From positions 1-30,562 of the forward strand of contig JALKBU010000619.1 of NCBI GenBank assembly GCA_023091735.1: a stretch of DNA of 30,562 nt, written 5' to 3'. A program made the position numbers and the translations under genes. The DNA is from Trichomonas tenax (taxonomy: Eukaryota > Parabasalia > Trichomonadida > Trichomonadidae). Shown here in pieces: positions 21,859 through 29,444 of this stretch (position 1 is its first letter; each line of letters begins with the position of its first letter). The notes under the pieces are model-generated. The model had not been told where the DNA came from and made no database searches. It worked only from the letters and a program-made list of their open reading frames with translations.

Positions 21859-22335
21859 TCCAAAATATTATATATCATCTGTTTATAATCTCTCTGATAA
21901 AATAAACTATTACTCACATCATAGTCTATTAAAATCTTGAATTATATATCTCTGTAAAAAAATTCAAATTTTAATAATCTAAATTTTCGATTTAGACATT
22001 ATGATTTAACAACCAACATAAAAGTTAATGCTTCCACAAAGTGAGAAATTTCAAAATCAAATTTTCACAATCTGTATTAAATTTTATGATTTATGAAAGG
22101 TTAGTTAATGAAAATGCTATTGCTCGTCATAAGGTCAGTGAAACTTTAAATATACATCATTATTAAAGAAAAATAGTTTTGAAATTTTAATAAAACTTTA
22201 TTTTTTAGAATTAGCTACATGACATGATAGAATATATGATAGATATGGTATTTATAAGTGAATTGGTTCGTGATAACCATTATTTAAGAAGTTTTGCAAT
22301 GAAGAAAGATATTTGAAAAGTCACTTTTCACAAAA
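21859..22335. other. Intergenic interval
   Basis: AT-rich DNA between the lectin and nucleoplasmin-like genes, nothing recognised apart from the initiator-like element at its right end. Confidence 0.5.
22321..22328 (+). promoter_or_regulatory. Initiator-like element
   Basis: TCACTTTT, 7 nt before the ATG at 22336, matches the trichomonad initiator consensus TCAY(T/A)(T/A). Confidence 0.5.
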
Positions 22336-22773
22336 ATGTCTGAGGACGAAAGTGTTGAAATTACGCAATCATTCTGGGGCATCATTGTCAAGCCAAACGA
22401 AAAAGTGGAACTCGATATCCCTGATGACGCCGCCTGCCAGATAACAAACGCTTCTTTAGCACTTTTGGATGACAAAGCTGAAAGTATTCCAGTAAATCTC
22501 ATTGCACATGTTAAAGAAGTCGCCAGAAAGTCGGAAAATGCAAATGAAAATACAAAGGATGTTGAAAATTACGATACTTTAATTTGTTCTTTAATTCCGA
22601 ACAAATGCGAACAATCAGTCATATCACAGACGTTTTCTCAGTTCAGTGAAGTTGTTTTAGAGAACCAAGGAAAATATGATATTCATGTTTCCGGAATTTA
22701 CCACGAAGCACCTGCTGAGGAGGAAGAGGAGGATATACCTGAAGGAGATGATAGCAAAGAGGAAGAAGAATAA
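22336..22773 (+). CDS. Nucleoplasmin-like domain protein (putative histone chaperone)
   Basis: A 145-residue acidic protein. Residues ~11-120 match the nucleoplasmin-like (NPL) fold seen at the N-terminus of nuclear FKBPs and plant HD2 proteins. It opens with FWGIIVKPNEKVELDIPDD, then QITNASLALL, IPVNLIAHV, YDTLICSLIPNKCEQSV, FSEVVLENQGKYDIHVSGIY. The FWG-v-vkPG start, the L-P-kC pair and the final strand h-V-h-sG-Y are characteristic. The C-terminus (127-145) is almost wholly Glu/Asp, the usual histone-binding tail. No FKBP peptidyl-prolyl isomerase domain follows, so this is a stand-alone NPL protein. Such proteins form pentamers that bind H2A-H2B or H3-H4 in the nucleus; that role is inferred from the family. 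An initiator-like TCACTTTT precedes the ATG, and the stop overlaps TAAA. Confidence 0.78.
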   Translation: MSEDESVEITQSFWGIIVKPNEKVELDIPDDAACQITNASLALLDDKAESIPVNLIAHVKEVARKSENANENTKDVENYDTLICSLIPNKCEQSVISQTFSQFSEVVLENQGKYDIHVSGIYHEAPAEEEEEDIPEGDDSKEEEE

Positions 22774-22817
22774 AGAATGAATTGTTATTTTTGTATAAAA
22801 ATTTAAGATTACATAAT

Positions 22818-22847
22818 TGCCATGTAAACAAAAATCTGACATGTAAA
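22818..22847 (+). promoter_or_regulatory. Two TGNCATGTAAA boxes upstream of the P4-like gene
   Basis: TGCCATGTAAA (22818-22828) and TGACATGTAAA (22837-22847) lie 13 to 43 bp before the ATG at 22861, spaced 19 bp apart. They are the reverse complement of the repeat core upstream of the lectin gene. A regulatory role is inferred from position and recurrence. Confidence 0.4.
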
Positions 22848-22860
22848 ACAAAATTTTATA

Positions 22861-25800
22861 ATGTCTTCAATCGTTTTCTCAACAAAGAGAAACGAAAGAA
22901 GGTTTAATTTCAATCCCAGTGACTTCGTCAACAGGAGGACTAAGCGTGAGAACCACTTTTTGACGAATTCGCTGACTATTTGCTTGAAACGTCCGGCTTT
23001 TTGGTTCAGCATCGTTTTATGCGCTTATGAGTGTTACTATCAGACTTTGATCGACTACAAAATCACACTTATATCGATATTTTATATGCTTTTGACGTCA
23101 ATTTTAATAGATTTTATTCGTTATTTTCGAATTAATTCGTATTACAACAAAATCAATCAGCGAAAGACCAGAATTCTTGAAGATACAATGTGGAGAGATG
23201 TTAATTGGTCAGATTTACAGCCAGGAGACATAATCAAATTGAAAAATGGCGAATACGCGCCATGTGATCTCGTTGTCTTAGGAACAGATGATAACATACA
23301 GTGCTCTATCGAGACATATATGATTGATGGATCACCGCAATGGCAACCGCGTGGACCACCAAATTTTTTGTTTAAATTCACAGAAAACACAGTGATTGAG
23401 CAAAATTTATCGTTATATGACATTAAAGTACAGCATTTGGAAGAGCAATTTACACCAAAATCGATATTAAATACAAAATACAATTTTTCAGCGAGTTTAG
23501 ACTGCAAAGGCAACGTGTATGAAGTAAATAACACAAACTTTGTGGAGCGCTATTCCGTTTTTTACCACAAAGGAGATATAATTTGCGGAGTCGTTTTTAC
23601 TGATAATGACTGCATAACTAATTTTAATCATTTAAAGCAAAAGCAAGTAACGAGAATAGATAAAAGCACCAATAAACAAAGTGCCTGGCAGATCTATTTA
23701 TTGTTATTATTGGCAATGTTTTCAACAGTTATCTCTGATATCATCAACGGATCGAAATATTCGATGGAAGCTGATTTTAACAAAACACAGTATTATATCG
23801 ATTTGTTTTCTTCCTTTTTGATTCTTCTTTCACCAATAGTTTCACTGCAGTTGTTTTCATTGATTGATTTGCTTTTGATATTGAACTCTCAAGTAATTCG
23901 ACATAATTATGATCGATCAACAGTCATAAATCTCGAAGCATTAAATGAAACAACAAATGTCAGTTGTTTAATGACATCTAAATCGATGCTATTAGAAAGA
24001 AAACCATGTTTGAAGCGTATTCTTCTTAACAACTGTGTTTATGGAAGTGATATCACATCAAAATTCTTATCGAGAAATATCGAAAATGACATTTTGCAAA
24101 GTAAACCAATGCAGAAAGAATTTCATGATCCAAATTTAATACCTTCAGATGAAACACAGTTATTCTTCTTACACATTGCTTTGTGTCATTCAGCATCAAT
24201 TGTTGGCAATCGCAATAAGTTTAGTTACATTTCTAGATTCCCTGATGATGAACAACTTCTAAAACTTGCAGCGAATAATGGTTTTATGTTACTAGGAAGA
24301 ACTCAAGATGAAAGCAAAATATTAATCAAAAACAAAGTATTTGTTTTCAAGACAAGAAGGATCTTCCACAGCTGCGTGAGACATCCAAGAATATCAATTA
24401 TCGTTGAAGATGAAAATGGAACACTTATTTTGTTGACAAGAGGCGTTTATAAAGTTATGATGAATACTGTTCCTGAGTTGGCAAATTATGACAAGTTTTA
24501 TGAAACATTCCATTCATCAGGAATGCACGTAGAAGTTTGCTCATACAAATACTTAGCGCAAAAGGAGTTATTAATGTTAGAACAGAAGATGGATTCGTTA
24601 GGAGAAGCTCACACAGAGTTTGAATTTTCATTTATTGAAAGTTTCGAATCGAATTCGAATTTCATTGCAATGCTTGGTTTCGAAGATGTTCCTAAAGATG
24701 GAGCTCTATTGTTCCTTTCAAAAGCAAGAAAAGTATTTAATCAGATAATTGTTTCATCGCAATCGAAAGGAACATCATTGATTATTACAGAAATATCATT
24801 AGGAATAATCGAAGACGAACCAATTGTTGGCACTATCAAAGGAGGTTTGCTTGAAGATGTCGATATTTCAATTAGCTATTTAATGGAGATGCAGCACTAT
24901 GATATTATAATTGTCGCAGGAAACGCAATTGAGTTTTTGTTCAAGACTGAATACAGATATCAACTCGCTGAGCTTTTCAAGAACACAAAATCAATTATAT
25001 TGCAAAGAGCGGGTCCACTTCAAGCTGCTGCTTTTATCGAGTTCATGCAGATATACACGAAGCAGAATGTTTTAGCTGTTGGCCATTCATTGAATGACAG
25101 TGCTGTTATGCATCAAGCGAATGTTTCGATGACAATATCAACAGGAGATCTCAAAGTTAGTCCAACATATTCAGACATTGTTGTCAATGATTTTGAGCAA
25201 CTCGCAGAGATCGTTTTCTTCATATGCACAACCATCAAAGAACGCGTGAAGACAATGATCAATCTTACAACAACAAGAGATGCAATTATGGCTTTCACAT
25301 ATTTCTTATTCTCTGTCATGAATCCATCAATCAAAACATTGATTTTCCCAATGTGGTCTCATGTTTCGATTATGTTTATATTCACGATGATGCCACTAAT
25401 GATCAGATCAGTTATCAATCAAAATATATCACGAGAAGATATTATCTCTGATCTGCGAATATATAAGAAAGAAAATTCACAAATCGTTACTTTTTGGAAC
25501 TTTATGAAATTCCAGATTATAGCTGGCATACTTTCAATTGTCTATTATATAACTTCGAACTCTTTGTTCGGCGTATTTGAGTTCAACAAGTATCCACCAG
25601 CTCTTATATTTGTTACTATTTCGGTTTTAACGCTTGGATTTAATGCGTCTGTATTAAGTTCGAGCAATATCAACATTCCATGCATTGCATTGAATGTTTT
25701 GAACTTCATCGGCTTCATTGCCGTTTGTTTCTTCTTTTCTGAGAATAGACCACGCGCATATTACTATGGAGGATGCAACCATTTGTTTTATTCGCGAAAT

Positions 25801-25932
25801 AATTTCTTCTTCATTATATCTTGGATATTGAGCATCTTCATTATTCAAAAGGCCATGTATAGGTTTTATTATATCAGAGCTATTCCCAGAAAGGATGATT
25901 TCGTTCCTCCTGAAGAACGAATGTTATTGTAA
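22861..25932 (+). CDS. P4-type ATPase-like membrane protein, catalytically degenerate
   Basis: A 1023-residue intact frame with P4-ATPase (phospholipid flippase) architecture: two N-terminal membrane helices, an actuator domain, a second helix pair (~280-345), a large cytoplasmic loop with P and N domains, and several C-terminal helices. The actuator text LQPGDIIKLKNGEYAPCDLVVL and CSIETYMIDG is unmistakably P4. Catalytic positions are lost: actuator DGET reads D156-G-S-P; the DKTGTLT site after LEALNETTNVSCL (358-370) reads roughly MTSKSML, so the phosphorylated Asp is absent; TGDK is unrecognisable (SSQSKGTS); the hinge GDGxND reads G741-HSLND, keeping only Asn-Asp. The KGA nucleotide-binding motif reads RGV. 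The frame is uninterrupted for 3 kb, so it is likely an expressed pseudoenzyme, perhaps a scaffold or flippase-complex partner. ATP-driven transport by the standard mechanism appears impossible. Confidence 0.85.
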   Translation: MSSIVFSTKRNERRFNFNPSDFVNRRTKRENHFLTNSLTICLKRPAFWFSIVLCAYECYYQTLIDYKITLISIFYMLLTSILIDFIRYFRINSYYNKINQRKTRILEDTMWRDVNWSDLQPGDIIKLKNGEYAPCDLVVLGTDDNIQCSIETYMIDGSPQWQPRGPPNFLFKFTENTVIEQNLSLYDIKVQHLEEQFTPKSILNTKYNFSASLDCKGNVYEVNNTNFVERYSVFYHKGDIICGVVFTDNDCITNFNHLKQKQVTRIDKSTNKQSAWQIYLLLLLAMFSTVISDIINGSKYSMEADFNKTQYYIDLFSSFLILLSPIVSLQLFSLIDLLLILNSQVIRHNYDRSTVINLEALNETTNVSCLMTSKSMLLERKPCLKRILLNNCVYGSDITSKFLSRNIENDILQSKPMQKEFHDPNLIPSDETQLFFLHIALCHSASIVGNRNKFSYISRFPDDEQLLKLAANNGFMLLGRTQDESKILIKNKVFVFKTRRIFHSCVRHPRISIIVEDENGTLILLTRGVYKVMMNTVPELANYDKFYETFHSSGMHVEVCSYKYLAQKELLMLEQKMDSLGEAHTEFEFSFIESFESNSNFIAMLGFEDVPKDGALLFLSKARKVFNQIIVSSQSKGTSLIITEISLGIIEDEPIVGTIKGGLLEDVDISISYLMEMQHYDIIIVAGNAIEFLFKTEYRYQLAELFKNTKSIILQRAGPLQAAAFIEFMQIYTKQNVLAVGHSLNDSAVMHQANVSMTISTGDLKVSPTYSDIVVNDFEQLAEIVFFICTTIKERVKTMINLTTTRDAIMAFTYFLFSVMNPSIKTLIFPMWSHVSIMFIFTMMPLMIRSVINQNISREDIISDLRIYKKENSQIVTFWNFMKFQIIAGILSIVYYITSNSLFGVFEFNKYPPALIFVTISVLTLGFNASVLSSSNINIPCIALNVLNFIGFIAVCFFFSENRPRAYYYGGCNHLFYSRNNFFFIISWILSIFIIQKAMYRFYYIRAIPRKDDFVPPEERMLL

Positions 25933-26914
25933 TTTATTTTATTTGTTTTTAGTGTAAAATGTAATTTTAGAAATCGTCAAAACTCAAATATACAGATGAA
26001 AGCAATTCTAGTAACAAAGTAATCAACTGAATAAGCAACTAATGTGATATTTCGCATTTATAAACAAGCAGATAGCTTATGTGCATCAGTTTGTCATGAT
26101 CATGGCATTAGACAAACAAAGCGATCTACGATATTTTGATATCAGTTAATTCATATCATCAAAAATGATCAATTCATAGCACAGGTTCCATAGACATTTG
26201 CTGTTCTGGAGAGCTTGTGTTATGAATTGATCATTTTTGATGATATTTATGCAATTTGACAAGCATTTAACATTATGTTATGTTCATGCTAAAAACACTA
26301 TGTCATGTAAAGTTTACATATCAGTTTTGTTTAGATAAAAATTGTAAAAATTGTGAAAATTCGAGATATAAATAAGGTTATCGACAAGATCTAAATGTGT
26401 ATTGGAAATGTGAAGTACTATGTAATGGCATATGCAAATATATATCATGCTCGATGAGACTCTAAAGTAATTTATAGAAATAAATGAGATGAAGGTGTAA
26501 ATATATTTAAAAGATATAAAATTGCAGTGACTGAACTCCGAAATCAAACACAGATATCCAAATGGATGATAGATACGAAATAGCTAAAGTTGAATTTTGC
26601 TGATTTTTGAAGTTCAAGTAACCCTATAAAGAAAATGGGGAACCTTATTCTAAAAAGGAGAGTGATTAAAGAAACAATTACACTTTTTCCTGTCCAATAT
26701 GATACAAGTGGGATCAATCTAAACCCGTTTTCTATGGAGTCTCATGTGACTTTACAATTTTTACTATCATTACTGCTATAGTAGCATGGAAATGTTCGAA
26801 GAAGAGAATTAACAACTCTATTGTTTGCAGTTGATAATCAAGAGTCTAATCCAAATCTGGTTTTAGAGTTAGCTCGACCAATGCAGCTTAAATAATATAT
26901 CGATTATTGTTAGA
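25933..26914. other. Intergenic interval with a foldback repeat
   Basis: AT-rich DNA downstream of the P4-like gene. It contains the inverted repeat at 26153-26246, a small one near 26088-26117 (GTTTGTC/GACAAAC around CATGATCATG), and a TGTCATGTAAA box at 26301-26311. No gene is supported. Confidence 0.5.
26153..26246. repeat. 26-bp perfect inverted repeat (MITE-like foldback)
   Basis: The arm at 26153-26178 (beginning ATATCATCAAAAATGATC) is the exact reverse complement of 26221-26246. Pairing continues inward for roughly ten more positions with wobbles (GCACAGG against CTTGTGT), giving about 36 paired positions around a short loop. The size and structure suit a miniature inverted-repeat element. 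No clear target duplication was found. Confidence 0.75.
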
Positions 26915-27256
26915 TTTAAGGGTCTGCTCCGCGGCCAAAACTCCTCTCAAAAATTGAGAGGACGATGCTGATAATCGTTTTTCCCAGAATATATATTGAT
27001 ATTGTGTGCAAAATCTAAATCAATAAAGACATGTGTAATTTTGCATATGATATCTCCATACACATTCTAATCTTTTCTCCGTTAAGGTTTTTCTTCATGT
27101 TCATTAGCTTACCACCTTTCAAGATGATCTCAGAAGTACTACAAAAAATTTGAGATTATGATAATATTTGCGTATTAAACCGGAATTTGCTTCTAAAACA
27201 AAATAAATTTATATATTGTGACGATAGATCCTTATTTGGCCGGAGCGGACCTTTAA
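26915..27256. mobile_element. Candidate 332-bp MITE with GC-rich terminal inverted repeats
   Basis: The left end at 26920 reads GGGTCTGCTCCGCGGCCAAA. The right end read inward from 27251 is GGTCCGCTCCGGCCAAA, agreeing apart from two substitutions and a small insertion. TTTAA flanks both ends (26915-26919 and 27252-27256), a possible 5-bp target duplication, although the palindromic nature of TTTAA/TTAAA makes the border ambiguous. An internal hairpin CCTCTCAA/TTGAGAGG lies at about 26944-26962. No coding capacity. The GC-rich ends stand out sharply from the AT-rich surroundings. Confidence 0.55.
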
Positions 27257-27450
27257 ACTTTTGGATCATCGAAAAAATATCAATTCAAAATCCAAAAATT
27301 TACCGACAAATAGCAATAATTCACAAATTTGTCTTTAAATTTGCAATAAAAATCAAGGATTACAAAATCAAATTTTTAGTGATTTTTATATATAAAACAC
27401 AACAAAAAGTAAAAATTTGAACTGAAAAAGAAATAAAAAATCTCTTATAA

Positions 27451-27457
27451 AACGATA
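27451..27457 (+). promoter_or_regulatory. M3-like core promoter box
   Basis: AACGATA lies 12 nt before the ATG of the Rab gene, the sequence and approximate position of the Trichomonas vaginalis M3 core promoter element, known to be recognised by a Myb-like protein. Conservation of that system here is inferred. Confidence 0.55.
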
Positions 27458-27468
27458 AAAAAAGTAAA

Positions 27469-28128
27469 ATGGATTTAGATAAACAACCAGAAGACGATTC
27501 GAAGAAGCGCGTGATGAAAATCATCGTCGTCGGAGAGATGGGCACAGGCAAAACATCTCTAATTCGGCAGTACGTTCACGGCGCCTTCAGTGAGTTTTAT
27601 AAGTCTACAATTGGCGTTGATTTCGCGCATAAAAAGATCGAACTGCCGACGGGAGACATCGTTGATCTCCAATTATGGGACATTTCAGGCCAGGAGCGCT
27701 TCGCTTCGGTTACTCATATGTATTATAACGAGGCTGTCGCCGCTATGGTTGTTTTCGACTTGATATCACCGAGTACACTCGGTGTTGCAAAGATTTGGAA
27801 GAAAGACATCGACGAAAAAGTTATGACTTCGGAAGAAAAACCAATTCCGTGCCTTCTCGTTGGCAATAAGGTCGACCTCGTCGGAACGGATGGACCGGAC
27901 AAGAGCGATGAGGAAATGAAGCAGTTTTGCGAAGAGAACGGCTTCATCGATTTTATTAGAACTTCCGCCCGCGCCGATACAAATGTCACAGAGTCAGTCG
28001 AAAAGATATTACACTACGTTTTAGAGCATAACATACAGCCATATAGGCCAAAGGAGTTAGCGAACTGTGTTAAACTCGATGATACAAAGAAGAAGAACAA
28101 GGACGGAGATAATGGCTGCAACTGCTAA
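27469..28128 (+). CDS. Rab GTPase, Rab32/38/29-like
   Basis: A 219-residue small GTPase with all nucleotide-binding motifs: P-loop GEMGTGKT (22-29), switch I Thr in STIGVDF (Thr47), WDISGQERF (70-78, catalytic Gln75), NKVD (133-136) and TSA (165-167). The C-terminus CNC is a CXC double-prenylation signal. Features pointing to the Rab32/38/29 group are RQYVHGAFSEFYKSTIGVDF, the YYNEAVAAMVVFD stretch and WKKDIDEKV, matching WKxDLDxKV of that group. A Ser in WDISGQE replaces the usual Ala/Thr. Rab32-group proteins act on lysosome-related organelles, mitochondria and retromer traffic; a similar endolysosomal role is inferred. An AACGATA box precedes the start, and the stop overlaps TAAA. The gene converges with the PTEN-like gene 305 bp away. 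Confidence 0.93.
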   Translation: MDLDKQPEDDSKKRVMKIIVVGEMGTGKTSLIRQYVHGAFSEFYKSTIGVDFAHKKIELPTGDIVDLQLWDISGQERFASVTHMYYNEAVAAMVVFDLISPSTLGVAKIWKKDIDEKVMTSEEKPIPCLLVGNKVDLVGTDGPDKSDEEMKQFCEENGFIDFIRTSARADTNVTESVEKILHYVLEHNIQPYRPKELANCVKLDDTKKKNKDGDNGCNC

Positions 28129-28433
28129 ATCATCTATTCTAAAATAAAAAATCATTAACTATTTCGTAAAAAATATAATATTATTCTTATATCCTCAAAA
28201 CAAACAGTCTTTTTATCATATCAACTCACATCTAAACCTAAGTATGATAATCCTAAAACACGTTTTAAAATTTTTTTATAATATTTTTAAAATGATTAAC
28301 CTCATTCTATGTTTAAGCTATTTATCTGATGAATATTTAAATGCTTTGTGGTTAGATGTTTAAAAACAACAGAAGATATAATAATCAGAATTTCCGATTT
28401 ACTAAACATATACATAACAAAACTAAACATAAC
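28129..28433. other. Shared 3' intergenic spacer
   Basis: AT-rich spacer between two convergent genes. It must hold both 3' ends; no distinct terminator or RNA was recognised. Confidence 0.5.
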
Positions 28434-29444
28434 TTAATATTCAAGACATTGGACAGAATTGAAATCACCTGAGGATTGGAATTCAAATATAATTTGAAAT
28501 TTCTTTGGATACTTCTCAAACTCTTTATCCTTAACGGTACCATCGATTAAGTGCCTTGGAATGATAATCGAATCACCTGTTAAAAATAATGTCGACATCG
28601 TAAAATAAAGCTTGATTGTTGCTGAATTCGACAGCATTCCCTTCTTGAGTTCGTAAACATTCAATGTGAAGTCGCCTGTAATGTCTACTCCAACGTAAAA
28701 TTGAAAATGTGTATTTTTATAGTCGTTTGGATCGATAACCCAAGCAGAATTGTAAATGACATCCCATTCGTCATTCTGTATTGTCACATATATGCTCTTC
28801 GATTTATTATACATATTTTGGAACGTTATCGAATTTAATTTTCTTGTTGGTGCTCTCGGGCACTCGTAAATATCAAATCCGCCCTCCTGAGCCCTCTGAA
28901 GTATCTCCTGTGCATATCTGACATATCTAATCTGGCAAGGATTTTTCACGCCTCTATCACCACCTGTTCTAACGTTCATGAAATGTTGTAGAGCTTCTTC
29001 AGCCGTTTTATGGAGTCCCATAAATAACATAATTCCGGCGATAATCGTTCCCGTTCTTCCCATTCCAGCCAAACAATGGACTGCGATGATATTTTTTGGA
29101 TCTGCGTCGAGCCATTCTATTGCATTTTTGATAATACACAACATAAGTGGAATTGGAGGCGCGTGGTGGTCAGGAAACGGACAATGTTCAATTGGACCCG
29201 AAAATTTCGTTTGATCATATGGTTCTTCCGCGAGATTAAATATCTTGTAGTGCCCCGGATGCGCGTTATCGAAGTAATCAGCGACCATCTTCGACGGATT
29301 TCGATATGCAGCCGCTACGCCCGAGGAAGGGAAACCCATCGCGATAATGCGCTGCGTGATGTAGGCGAGGTCGAGATCTGTCTCTCCCGAAGAGTCTACA
29401 AAACGAATTTTGTCTTGGGAAACAAGTTTCCTAACAATACTCAT
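28434..29444 (-). CDS. PTEN-like phosphoinositide phosphatase
   Basis: A 336-residue protein with the PTEN layout. Residues ~1-185 are the phosphatase domain: ETDLDLAYITQRIIAMGFPS, HYKIFNLAEEPYD, CPFPDHHAPP (general acid Asp92), and signature loop H123-C124-L-A-G-M-G-R130-T-G. Residues ~195-336 are a C2 domain (SIYVTIQNDEWDV through QIIFEFQSSGDF). Signature residues fall at the same numbers as in human PTEN, so there are essentially no net insertions before the active site. PTEN removes the 3-phosphate from PIP3 at the plasma membrane. Here the two loop lysines that help bind the inositol phosphates (Lys125 and Lys128 in PTEN) are Leu and Met, so substrate range or activity may differ. The PTEN C-terminal tail and PDZ ligand are absent. 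The start is supported by a TCATAA initiator-like element about 10 nt upstream and an ATCGATA box further out. Confidence 0.93.
   Translation of the reverse strand: MSIVRKLVSQDKIRFVDSSGETDLDLAYITQRIIAMGFPSSGVAAAYRNPSKMVADYFDNAHPGHYKIFNLAEEPYDQTKFSGPIEHCPFPDHHAPPIPLMLCIIKNAIEWLDADPKNIIAVHCLAGMGRTGTIIAGIMLFMGLHKTAEEALQHFMNVRTGGDRGVKNPCQIRYVRYAQEILQRAQEGGFDIYECPRAPTRKLNSITFQNMYNKSKSIYVTIQNDEWDVIYNSAWVIDPNDYKNTHFQFYVGVDITGDFTLNVYELKKGMLSNSATIKLYFTMSTLFLTGDSIIIPRHLIDGTVKDKEFEKYPKKFQIIFEFQSSGDFNSVQCLEY

Noticed and set aside
26314..27420. Small frames around 26314-26547 and 27187-27420
   Set aside because: Composition is AT-driven (Ile, Phe, Lys, Asn, Tyr) with no motif; one overlaps the transposon end.
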